A stretch of DNA of 64,000 nucleotides, from positions 81,868,706-81,932,705 of the forward strand of contig OZ024934.1 in NCBI GenBank assembly GCA_964017235.1. Reading direction: 5' to 3'. Origin of the DNA: Sabellastarte sp. h YS-2021. Taxonomy: Eukaryota; Annelida; Polychaeta; Sabellida; Sabellidae. Shown here piece by piece: positions 46,301 through 59,800 of this stretch. The notes below the pieces were generated by a model. The model was not told the origin of the DNA and did no database searches. It was given only the letters and a program-made list of their open reading frames with translations. The position numbers were made by a program, and so were the translations under genes. Position 1 is the stretch's first letter. Every line of letters begins with the position of its first letter.

Positions 46301-49300
46301 AACTGAGGTCAGTCGAACAATAAGATACTTGGAGGCTGAAAACCCCCTTATTTCACTTTAAGGTGGCTACAACTCCATTCATACTGAGAGTTTAAGGTGA
46401 CCATAAGTATTATTTTTATCTAGTTTAATACCAGTGATAATTTCGATATAAAAAAATGGAAAAAGAAAGGAGCCAGAGCATTTTATTCCAATTTGATGAC
46501 TTTAAACAGGCCATATGCCCATTAACATTTTGAGTTTAAGGTCACCATAAAGTCAGGATATTCCTTTGGCAAATCTTAATATATGTGCCAAGTTTGGTTG
46601 AAAAAAGTGAAAAACTAAGTGAACTGGAGGGCTAAAACCCCGTTTTTTGACATTAAGGTGACCTTAAAATTGCAGATACAGGGCTAAAACTTCGGCATGT
46701 GAAAGATTATCAAAAAGTAGCTGAATAAGTTATTCCAATGAAACGCCAAAATCCTGACCATTTTTGAGATACAGACCAAGTACCCATTTTTAAAAAATTT
46801 ACGAAAATAAAACGCCTCCTATTCAGGCATCTATGGTCCGATTGATGAGAAAATCCTTTCCGACCTTGGAAATTTGGTCTAGAATGTACCTGATAAATTT
46901 TATAGCATAGGTGTGTCTGTTTTTTTCCGAAACACGATGACGAGGTGTTTTAGAGTTATGCTTAAGGTTACCTTAAGTAAAGCTTAAGGTCTGCGCAAAG
47001 TATCTCAAAAATTTTTCCCGCCCCTATAGTTTTAAAGAAAGATAAGAAGGAAAGAAAAATTTGAAAGGCTAAGAAGTTATTCAAGGGAGACCATAATCCG
47101 GCGGCGGCAGTGATCAGTTGAACTTCGGTGAAAACAAATAAGCGTCCCTGACGGGCCGCTTAATAATTAAAAACTTAGCTCTTTCATGAATCAGGGTTCC
47201 CTTTTAAAGGGTAAGCACTTGATAAGCCATTCTGAACAACATTCTTACAATATTTCTATTTTGAACTATTCAACTCTGCAATCAACCCTATGTGAATATG
47301 TTTAGGAGGTTCCGCATGCCCCTACAAATATTTTAGTGGTTATTTAATGCATGGCAATATCCATTCCTCTCTAAGTCAGTAATTAAGATTCAACCTACTT
47401 TCCTGCAGAAAACCAGCGGCCACAATTTTGGGTTTTTCATGATTGTAAACCATCTGGACAAACTGAATAGGGTAACCTCCTATGTCTAGCAGTGCTCCAC
47501 CTGAGACAAGAATGGTAAACACCAACACATTTGTACTGAATGAGTATAATATATATAGGTTATTGAATGAGTGCATTATCTATAGGTTACTAAACTAGCA
47601 CATTATATATTAGTATTAAGTATACACATGCAGTTTTATAAATGACCACTTGTAATCAACAGAGTGAAAAAAAACTGCAGAAAAAAAAACAATTATTTTT
47701 GTGTCATAGGTAGGACATAATAAGTACACAACATAAAACACTACAGGACTGTTACTTTTTACATATATCAACTGTTCCCATTTTATTTAGTTCTATACAA
47801 CACAACTTTGCCAGTTTTAAAAATATATGAGTAATGTACATATTATTCCCATATTTACCTCCAAGATCTTTGTTTAACAGTCTTTCAATATTCTGATGCA
47901 AAATGGCTGTTCCAAAATTGGCGCTCACAAACTGTGGTTCACCGATCTCTCCAGAACTCAGGAGCTTCCTTAAGTCATCGTAGACTGGGAAAAACCGGCT
48001 CCAGACAGCCTGTTCAACAGTACAAAATTGTCACCAATACTGAAATTCTGAGCGAATGGATACCCCCTGTGAAAAGAACTGATAAAAAGTGGTCATATAT
48101 AGTGACTGTCATGCCCTGTATTTCCCAATCAAATTCACTGCAAAATTAGACTATTTTGGTATTATTCTTAACAATGGGTATGAGGCACCCTGATAACCAC
48201 ACTAGGCAATATCGAAATAATAATACTACTGTTCTACTTTCACCAATTATAATAAGGCCTGACCAATTTTAAACTCATAAACCCATAAACTACAGGTTCT
48301 GTCCCATTGGAAAAGTTGTATGACCAAAAAATATCAGCCTTATAACAACTTGTCTAGTACTTATAAGTCCTGATAACTTGGTCATGGCATGATGAAAATA
48401 AGTCTTACAATGCCTTTCAACTGAAATCATTGGTCACTCATGACAGATATGCTGAATCCCAACATGTTTTATATTTGGGATGAGCGCCATGTTTGTACTA
48501 CCAACTTTTATAACTGAAAAGATGTTGCACAATCAATAACAGTCTGCTTAGCACTACTTTTTATTAAGGTAATCTGAAGGAAAACTCGTAATAATAATAA
48601 TAATAGTAGGATTTATATAGCGCAAAATTGATACAAATCCTCTAATGCGCTTGAGTCCAAGAAGGGAGAGTCCAGGGACAGGCATGGGTCGACATCTAAA
48701 AAGCGCCCGCCAGGGTATAACTAAGGTGGGGGGTATGCCAGCCTAAACAAGTAGATCTTTAGCTGGCTTCTGAAACCATCTATTGTTTGCTGAGATCTGA
48801 CAGTCTGTGGCAGCTTGTTCCATTCGGCTGGTGCAGCTACTGCAAAGCCACGCCTTCCTAGGGCGGGTTGAGGAGATAGATAGCCTGTTGCCACGAGTGA
48901 GACTGCTCGATCTTATTAAAGCTGAAAGATACGGGGGCTGTGAAAGACTAATAGCCTTGAACACCAAAACGTTGTACTTAAACAGGATGCGATGTTGAAT
49001 TGGGAGCCAGTGGAGTTTTTTCAAAAAGGGTGTAACATGACTCATTTTGTCAAGTCTGAAGATGACGCGGCAAAGAGCATTCTGGACTCTCTGTAGTTTG
49101 GCTATGTTGGACTTGCTTACCCCATAGAGTAAAGAGTTACAGTAGTCTAGACGACTACTGACCATAGCGTTTGCCACAAGTATTGCTGTCTCAACTCCAA
49201 GGAATTTGCGAATTCGTCGCAAATCACGAAGATGATAGTAACATGCTCTGCAAACCTTGGCAACATGATTGTCAAGGGAGTTGTCTGAGTCAAAAATAAC

Positions 49301-52300
49301 ACCCAGGTTTGTTACTTCCACCGACGGAGAGATATTGTTTTGGAGGAGTGGAACAGGAAAATTTGGTGCAAGTGACTCTCTGATGGCTTTTTGACCTATA
49401 ATGATAAATTCGGTTTTTTCTGGGTTTAGTTTTAGTTTGACACCGTCCATCCATTCCTGTACAGACTTGAGACACTCGGTCAGCTCTTCCATGCTAGAGT
49501 CAAAATTCCTGGAGTCAACTGCTAGGTAGATCTAGGTGTCATCAGCATATAGGTGATGAGTAACATTGAATTTTGAAATAACTTGACTGAGGGGACTAAT
49601 GTAGAGGGTGAAAAGGAGAGGACCAGTACAGAGCCTTGGGGGACTCCGAAAGGGAGAATTACCGCCTCAGAGAAACTATCACCTATTTTAATTTTTTGTT
49701 TACGGTTTGAAAGATACGATTTGATCCATGACAAAACAGTACCATCTAGACCAAACCAGTCATGCAAACAGTCATGTAAAAGAGAGTGATCAATCGTATC
49801 AAACGCTGCTGATAGGTCTAATAATGTTAGGGCCACTGCCTTTCCTGAGTCCACTGAGAGAGCTATATCATTTTGAATCTTCAACAATGCAGTTTCAGTG
49901 GAGTGAGAACTCTTATAAGCAGACTGGTTGACATTTAAGAGCCCCTCGTGCGAAATAAATTCATTTAGCTGCTTTGCCACCACCTTCTCAATAAGTTTAG
50001 ATATAAAGCTGAGGTTTGACACCGACCTGTAGTTTTTGAGGATATTTCTATCAAGGCTCGGCTTCTTTTGAAGGGGAGTGACATATGCCATCTTAAAATA
50101 GTTGGGGAAACTACCTTCTGTGATTGAATAATTTACAATTTTAGTGATGGGGGTGATGAGAATATCAGCACACTCCTTGACCAGTGACATCGGAATCGGG
50201 TCAAGGTCACATGATTTGGACGGTGAGGACTTTAGAATTTTGAGTAGTTCTTCCTCAGACACAGGTGTGAAAGAGGACAGAGTATTTTTAGTGGGGTTGG
50301 GTCTAGTAACTAAAGATGATATTGATGACTGCAGTGTGGATCTTATCTTGAGGATTTTGTCATAGAAGAACTTGCAGAAAGTGTTCGCAAGGTCAGTTTT
50401 ATTTGTGTACTCTGGTAGAACAGCAGCAGAGGACCTGTGTAAGATCTTTTTGAAACAGTTCCACAGAGCCTTGGGATTTCCTTGGTTTTCAGCCACAATG
50501 TTGGAATAATGATTGCATTTGGACTTCTCTAACAGGAAATTATAGTGGTTGATTGCAGCCCGGTATCGGCTACGATTACTGGCTGAGTTTTCATGACGCC
50601 ATGCCCGCTCATATTTCCTCTTGAGTCATTTTGCTTTGAGGATGTCACAGTTCATGAAACCAGTCTCGGCATGCCTCGGTATATTTTTCTTCATGATTGG
50701 GGCATGCTTGTCAAGAAGGCTTCTCAAAGTATTAAAGTATTGATGACTGAGAAGACTGGCAGTTTTGTACGGGCATCTAATGAGGTCGGATTTCAGGATA
50801 TCCATTCTAAAATCTGAAATATTTATCTTTTGAATTTTACGGATGGGAACACATTGAAACTTACAGGATTCCCTGACAGGGAAGATAAAGCTGAATATGA
50901 TTGCCTGGTGGTCTGATAGTCCCCCAATAACTTTGGGACTAATGGCCCAGGAGAAGGAATCCCTCACACATAGAGCATCCAAAATATGACCCTGAATATG
51001 TGTGGGTGTATTGATAAGTTGTGTAAAACTGAATTGCTCAAGGATATCATAAAATTTCAATGTCCAGGTGTCATGTTTATCCAGATGAAAATTAAGATCA
51101 CCAAGGAGAATATTTTCATAGCCTGATGAAGCAGCACCTTCGAGGAACATGCCAAATTCGTCTAGGAACTGCGACTTTGAGAGATTTGGGGGCCTATAGA
51201 CTACATGAAATATAACATCTTTAGCACCCTCAGTGCTAATCTGAATGGAGATAATTTCAAAAGCCTGATAACTGTTTTTTGAAACTTGCTCAAAACTCAG
51301 GTCCTCCTTGATGAAAAAGCCAACTCCACCCCCTTTTTGACATTTCGAGGTACATGAGTGAACTTATAACCAGGAGGTGTGATACTAGAGATAAAACTTT
51401 CAGTATCCTCTGGCCTAAGCCATGTCTCAGTGACAGCTATAAGATCAGCATTGTTATCTTTGATGAACTCCAGAAAGGAAGCCAATTTATTTCTGATAGA
51501 TCTAACGTTGAGAAGACAACCATTAAGAGATCTAGAACCAGGGCCTGGATTGAGACTAATATCACCCGAAAGAGCTAGGAGCAATGATGTCCACGGACTT
51601 ACATTCCGGAAACTATGTGTCATCCTTCGACAGTGACCCTGGAAAGCCAGATAGGCAAAATTGATGCTATCTACACATGGGTGAATCCCCGACTCAATGA
51701 TCACAGGATGACCTGAGTGCATGGTAGGTTCAGATGAGTCACAGACTCTGATGCCAGTCAATATGAGGTAAACGGCAAAATGCAAGAGGTGCATTTTGGA
51801 GAATCTACTTTATGGATTAGTTGAACAAGAAGTGCATTGCCAGACCAACAGAGGCCAAAAATTAAAATTTTAGAAAAGGTGCACTTACCTTCCCTATGTA
51901 CAAACCTGTCTTTCCCAATGGAACCAAAAGAAAAAGGTTGTAATAGATTGTGAAGGTAGGAAAAAGATTAGTGCATATCTATGGAGTAGGTGAAATAAAA
52001 ATTTGGTGAAACCAAATTCTGGTATGGATGGTCAATCAGGGCTATAGTTTGGTTATTGTATATTTCGATTTTATATAAAGGAAAGTAGGTATAGATATGT
52101 GGTAAAATCTGTGGAGAACAATAAAATTGAACCACGGGAATTATCGGGTGGGCGATAATACCCTTTTGGAGCCAAAACAACAGTTTTATAATGTTTTGAT
52201 GATAAAATATAATTATAGTTTGATTGTCTGTTGTAGATCTTACATAATTTATATAATTTGACAAATACAGACCACTTTCCTTGTCAGAATTAAGAAATTT

Positions 52301-53855
52301 AAAACCGCATCGTAAAAAACGTGTACCCCGGCGAACGCTAAAACAACTTAGGCCGTGTTTTACCTTATCTTTGAATAAGAGCTACCTGCTACAATAGTTA
52401 TCATTACTGTTATACAAATATGAGAGTATTGACAAGATGTACTTGGAGAGAGCAAAATTCTTAACTGGATGTGACCTCAGCCCATCTTCTTTATTCTAAC
52501 ATGACACGGTTGTGTCCGCGATTCTGATTGGTCGAGAGCTATGGTAAAACCTAGATATACATGTTGGCTGTTCCATTGTCATCCCATCGCAAGTAACAAT
52601 AACCAAGTACATGCTTCCGGTTTTTGGACAATTAAGGATCACAACTTATTATTATTGATAAAAGCAATTTTTCATTGAATATAATTCTGATAATGAAAAG
52701 AAACGTAAAAATTTTTTTTAAAAACTCTTTATTTTCGGCATATTTAGTGAGAAAATGCTACTGCCACAATGTACAATTGGTGGAACAGCCTAATTGTTTT
52801 GAACGTTTGTGAAATGGACATGATTTTTTGCAAAATATAATGAATTCCCGGACCGGGCAAGCCGGTAGGGATAGCAGTTTTAACATAGTCTCTTGAAGGT
52901 TCTGTCACCGGTCCAGAGTCGGTCGGAACCGATCAGGCCTGAAGTCGAACTGGTAGCCTACAAAATCAAGGTCTTGTTTGGGCTCCCGCTCTGATTTCTG
53001 TAAGTTCATCAGCCATCCCAGTGGCTGACACATTATTTACTAGTTCCTGTGAATGTTGGAGACCAGCCTGGGATCTGGCTCTCACCAACCAGTCGTCTAG
53101 GTACTGGTGGCTTCTTAAGTCCTTGTATATGGTCACAAGTTTTACCTCCTTTGGTATCACAGTGAACTCCAAAGGTGCTGTGGACAAAACCGAATAGCAG
53201 GCATTACCTGGATTGTTCTTGTATAGGTATATGGGAGTAGGTATCCCTCCTTGAACATTTGTAATACCTAGTGTCCAGCCCCCAAGGCTTCCTAACTTCC
53301 CGAAAAGGGGCTTAGTCTGGACCCTACAGGCCGATTGTGTGCCACATTTGGGACATTTGGTATTTTGATAAACATTTCCTGTCCCTCCGGACACTGGTCC
53401 GGTCTAGTGACAATGATCCAGGTTAACAGTCTCTCTGTTCTTATTGTGGTCTGGTGGGACTGACACAACTTTTCATATTAATAGACTCTTCGCCCCAGGC
53501 CAGCAGCCTGCAAGGTGCAGCATTTACAGAGCAATTGTCATTCGTGAGATGTTTGACCCCTGGCCGGACATGACCAAATTTATTATCTCTCCAGCCAAGT
53601 CCAGCACTGATAACAGGTTGTTGAGAGATGTGATAAGGGAAGGTTGCCTGGCAGTAGCTTGGGACACTGGCATGCCACATCACCAAGACCACTGACCGGT
53701 CTAAGAATTCTCTGTAACCAAATTAACCTTAGGCAACTCTGTCCGGTACCAGGACTCCATACCCGGTACTTAACTGTAACCAGCAATTCTCTGTAACCGG
53801 CAAAAAACTGGCAGGCTGGGGTGACCAATTAATTTGACAGCTACTGGTCTATATT

Positions 53856-53890
<35 letters not shown>

Positions 53891-56800
53891 TAACCCGCAG
53901 GTTGAAGCAAGTGTACTAGGCTGTGTAGCCAATACCAGTTGGTACACTCTGTAACCATTTGTTGAAGCCAGTGTACTAGGCTGTGTAGCCAGTACCAGCC
54001 GGTACACTGTGTAATCAGTTGTTGAAGCAAGTGTACTAGGCTGTGTAGCCAGTACCAGCCGGTACACTCTGTAACCAGTTGTTGAGGCAAGTGTACACGG
54101 CTGTGTAGCCAGTACCAGCCGGTACACTCTGTAACAAGTTGTTGAGGCTGTAGTCGGTGCACTCTGTAACCCATTGCTAAAGCAATTTTACAACTATCTT
54201 TTGTGTTGAATTCAGCTTGCTGTAGGTTTCCTCCATTAATTAAAGTATTTCTTAAATCGCACGTCTTGTTCGAAGATTTGACAGTTGCTGGGAAAGCCCT
54301 TGTAATCTATTTTTAGAAACACTTGGTATTCGGTGTGTCACGTGACCAGCCTGCTGGTCGGAAGGACACGCGATTGGCTGATTGGAGTTCGTCACTTGCC
54401 GCGTTCTTTTGTGATAATTAAACATGCAAATGCGCAGTATACTGCTCATCCACAAACCCCACTACCGACAACGAAGGTCGGTTCATGAGAGAAGGACTGG
54501 TATCGCAGTAGATGTAAGTTGTGAAGAACGCAGTTCCGACCTTCCTGGTCGGTGAAAACACGTGACCAGCTTCGTGATTTGGTCGGAAGGACACGCGATT
54601 GGCTAACTGGGAATGACATCAGTATTCGCGTTCTTTGTGTGATGCTTACCAGCAAGTTTACAGTCCACAAAACCCCACTACCGACAACAAGGTCGGGTCT
54701 GTAAAGCAGGGACTGTAGTCACAGTAGACGTGAGTTCTGAAGAACGCACTTCCGACCTTCCTGGTCGGTGAAAACACGTGACCTGCTTCGTGATTGGTCG
54801 GAAAGACACGCGATTGGCTGACTGGATATGACGTCAGAGGTCGCGTTCTTTTGAGCTGGCCGGCCGGCTGATGCTTTTAAAGCAGAGAAGCCTGGGCCAG
54901 TGCGCTCTGTAGATGAAGTCCTGGCCGGTCTGAAGTCGACTCTTCTTTTCAGCCGGCTGTACACTCAAACCAGTTTCCTGGCCATCCACCTCCCTTACTA
55001 CCGACACAAGTGCCGGGTCCACAAGGGAGGGACTGAGAGTGATTAAAGATGAAGTTCCTTCTATGTAAATACTAGGTGAGGTCGGCTGAACATGAGCTTG
55101 CCGGTCAACTAATGCTTTACAGCAAAGATGTCTGGACCAGTGTGCTCTGAAGAAATCTGAAGAATTCATCTCTTGCTGCTGATGTACATATATATAAGCT
55201 TACCGGTCGACTAATGCTTTAAAGCAAAGATGTCTGGACCAGTGCGCTCTGAAGAAATCTGAAGAATTCACCTATTGCTTCTGATGAAAAAACACTAAAT
55301 ACTCGAGCTAGGCTGGTGTGACTGATGCTTTACAGCAGAGAAGTCGGTACCAGTGCGCTCTGAAGAATCTGAAGAATGCATCTCTTGCCTGGGGAATTCC
55401 TTCTATTACAGTGTTCAAAACTACGTAGATAGCAGTTCCCCGTGATTTCTATTGGAAGTACTAGAAGACGTTTCTATGGTGACTGTAGCCTCAAACAAAA
55501 GACACGGATAAAAATACCTGTAAGTAGTATATCCATAATTCCTCAATATTGTCGATCTGCCCCAAATAACACAAAGGTTGAATGGGAGGAAACTAGTAAA
55601 ATGGCTGCCTGTATATTTCGCGTCGTAACTGCCCTATCATCAACACTAAATTGAGTCAGCTAGGGAGCGTTTCCAGCAGATTTAATCATGTATATCCGTG
55701 CTTGATATGTAGAGAACACTTTAAAACCAAAATATCTGCAATTCAGGTGAAAAATCCATCATAATGCACACTTTTCCTTAAAATATCTGGAGATTGTTGA
55801 AAACACGTTCGCACAGTACACGCGCCAAACGAAAAAGATGCTATGACGTCAGGTTGTCTAGACAGGAAGGAAGTACGAGGCGCCATCTGGGGAGTGCACA
55901 GTACTACGGACCGGCCAGCCGGTGGCAACACAGGACGTCTTTTTCTGGCGTTTGGCGGGCCGGTCTGCGCCGACCGGATTAGCAATTGTCCATTGGATAG
56001 GATGTATTAACGCAATAAAATACAAGTATTTTAATTGTTTTGTCATGTTAGAATAGGAATAACACCCTCCAAACCATGGTACCTTCGGGGTTTATAATCT
56101 CAAACCATGGTAAAATTCTGCATATACCATGGTTTGTCAGGCGTTATTCCTATAACAATACTTAGATTGTACCTACCTTGGACTCTAAGTTTTTCTCAAG
56201 CTTTTACCAACTTAGATCAAAATGGTATTCATCAACATTCCTAACTCTAAGGTCAAATTATCTGCAAGAGGTACCTTACATGATGGAATGTTTTTAAAAT
56301 ATGCAGTAATTGCAGGGAATCTTGTGCTTTACTGATATAAAACTGTGACAGAATATTAAAAACAGCTTTTTCCCACAAGAAACTGAGCTTTTCACAATTT
56401 ATAACAAACCAGATGATTCAGTAAAAAAAACAAAGGATACCTTACATAAGAATTGTTGTGGAATAAGACTCTTGCTAACTTAGATATATTGGTTTCCAAG
56501 TTTACAGTTACAGTAAAAAGTATAGGGATTTTTCCTGACTTAGAATCTAAGTAATACTTAACAAAGGAGAGGTTGATGAATACAAAATCTAAGTAATACT
56601 TTGGTAAGTAGAAAACCATTCTTGACTCGGATCTAAGGTGATTTTAGCAAAGTACTGCCACACGATATGCCCCCTGACTCATGGGGAATTTGAAATGTTT
56701 AAATTTGTAGCCGACTACTAGCTGTGTAAGGAGACAGTTAGCAGAATTACTTCAACAACAATTTATAGGGTAGACTTGTGCCGATAGGACTTATATTTGC

Positions 56801-59800
56801 AAAATGTTTGCATAAGTCAAGCTTTCCCTTGGATTTTCTTCTATTTGGCGAGATATGTCGAGTACATGTACTGAGCTGAAATGTGATGTCAAAGGTTTGC
56901 AAATATTTCAAAGTTACAGCTGTCATTTTTTAACAGCACATTGAATATTGAATTTTTAGGGTTAGCACATATTTTAAAATAAATATATATGAAACTGTTA
57001 TACATTTACTAGGTTTTTTAATAAATATATATATATAACACTCTGGATTATATAAAAGTGTGTTATGTGGTTTTTATAAAATACGTACAATTTTTTCAGA
57101 ACAATTTCTGTAATAAGAAGACATATACTGGTTTGAAATCCTCATGATCTTTAAAGATGTAGTACTCAGTACTAAAAATATTTTCATGTAGTGTCAAGTA
57201 CAATGGCCATATTCAAGTTTTATAAATATTTTAAAGGAACTTAAAAAAATAGACCAAGGACGCATCTGTGGCCAGATGCAAGATGTATCCACTGGAAAAG
57301 GATAACTAACATGGTTTCGAAGATAAACAGCATTTTTCAATAATAATAGAGTTCTAAGAACTTTTAAATTTGGCTACCCTTGTTTGACCTTGAAGCAGGG
57401 GCCCAAGGCCAAATCTGAACACATCAGAAGATTCTCAGCCAATGATTTCTTATAAGTAGGTTTAACATTGCAAAACTCTAGGACCAAGAATAAGCAATTT
57501 ATAAAGCATTTTGAACTTTGGATATCCTCGTTTGACCTTTGCAGCCCATGATTTCCTACAGGTTGGTTTCACATTGTAAACCTCTAGGACCAATAATAAG
57601 TGAGTTATAAGCACTTTTAAATTTGGCTTTCCTCGTTTGACCTAGAAGGAGGGGCGCAAAGTCAAATGTGACCACATCAGAAGATTCCTAGACCATGATT
57701 TCCTATAGCTTGGCTTCACATTGCAGACCTCAAAGACCAATAATAAGTGAGTTATAAGCCTGTTTTTTACTATCCTCAATTGACCTTGAAGGAGGGGCAC
57801 AAGGTCAAATCTAACCACATCAGAAGATTCCCAGCCCATGAGTTAATATAAGTTGGTCTCACATACCAAATCTCTAAGACCAATAATAAGGGAGATATAA
57901 GCAATTTTCATGACTGATAAGAAACGCCCTTGGAGGCCATCTTGTTTTTCAAAATGAGGCCAAAAATATTCCCAGGCAAGATTTTATGATTATGAACATA
58001 TTCTGCAAAATTTTAGAAGTCTGCCTATAATGCCCTAGCCTCAAGAGGGGTAACGAGAAAATCTCTACACATTGCGGCGGCAGGATACTGATGCATAATC
58101 CATAGTATCCATAGCATCTGGTGGATACAATAACCTAGTATTTTCAAACCTTCGAATATCTTTCTAGTTATATACCCTAATCAAAGCAATGGTTTACAGA
58201 TCTTTTCCTTTTCCCACGCTTTTGAAACCCAATCTGATGATCTGTGCTCACCAATAGTAATAAGTTGTTCAAGTCTGAATATTTGTTAAATTTGATCTTG
58301 CAAGATCAAGCAAATATAAAGTTACATTTTCTCAAAAAAAAAAAAAATATAAATAAATATGAAGCAAATATACTAGAAAAACATCCCAAATGACATATAC
58401 AGGAAAATTATATCATGAATGGAGATGACAATTTATATGAGTGCGTAGCATGGATAATATTTTCTTAAACTTCATGAGTGATTTATATGTGTATATGTCT
58501 AATGATTGATGTTTTACTTTTATTATCCACCATTTCATATGATTTATGAGTCAAATAAATGCAAATTTACAGAGAGAATGTAAAAAAGTCTGTCTTATAT
58601 GTTCACCAATGAAAATAAAAACCTCAATCTTTTGTGATTTTTCAGCTATTTCTGTAATTAGTAAAACATGTTTTATTCACAATATAGCAACAAATGATTT
58701 AACAATTATATCAAGCCTCCTTGTAAGCTATTTCTGTATGGTTTTTATGTACCAAATATGAGCAGAAGTGCAGTAAAAATACCTTTCCGATATATAATAC
58801 ATATCTGTAGGTTACATAGTTCTGGAGATATCAATGAAAAAACCGGCACTTATTGACACTAATTATCCATGACAAGAAGGTGCCACTGTATACAAAATAT
58901 ATATATCCTGTTCTATATAGATTATTTTTTAAATTTATTTTTTGTTGTAAGCCGCATTCAACAGCCATGATCATATTGCGACAGGTAGTTTATGGGTGGA
59001 GGAAACCAGTGCATACTGTTTGCTCAAGACTGCACTGTAATCCACAAGACATCAGCGAGTAACTACCAACTTTCCAAGTTGAACATGAAGTGCCCGGGCC
59101 CAGATATGAATCGGTAGTGACCTCACAGGTTGAAGTTGAACACTCTAACTGCTATACCACCGAGCCCCCCCCCCCCCCCCTGCTCTGTATATCCCTCTAC
59201 ATAGGACATATATGTGACTTGTGGTGGATAATAAAATGTCCAATTGTCATTCAACACATGTTTCAATGGATATTATTCCAGGATATCAGGATGTACAAAA
59301 TATTTCACAACTTGCATAGTGTAAAAACATTCCAGATCTACCTCTGCTTTTGCAGATCTATCAATTTTATATAGAATTCCAATGGTCAGCGTTTTAAACT
59401 GTATAAACTGTATAATATACATGCACCTTACTTTTATAATAGGCTTTACACACTGGCAAATATATTTAGACATATATCATTAACGAGTGAATATAAACTG
59501 CAAAAAATGTGGTATGTGTATATTTCATAAATGAATGAAGTTATGTGACTGGAGTACTACAGATTGTTCATATCACAAGACTCTCTTCACAGCTTGAATG
59601 GAAACAATTAAAGAGGAAGAAATCCTGATATTGTCTGATGTAGGGAAGCAGATTTCTCTATATATGCTGAATTGAAAAAAAAGATAAACTGTCTCCTTAC
59701 TTTAATTTTTACTCAAAGTTCACCATATTTGTAGGAAGCCTTGTATTATTACCTTTTGTTTGGGGAAATCAAAGAATATTATTCTTTGGATAACAACAAC

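Noticed and set aside
53770-54174. Minus-strand frames with repeated [10 protein letters not shown]-like units and a poly-Lys run
   Set aside because: They come from the 60-bp minisatellite and the 30-T tract.
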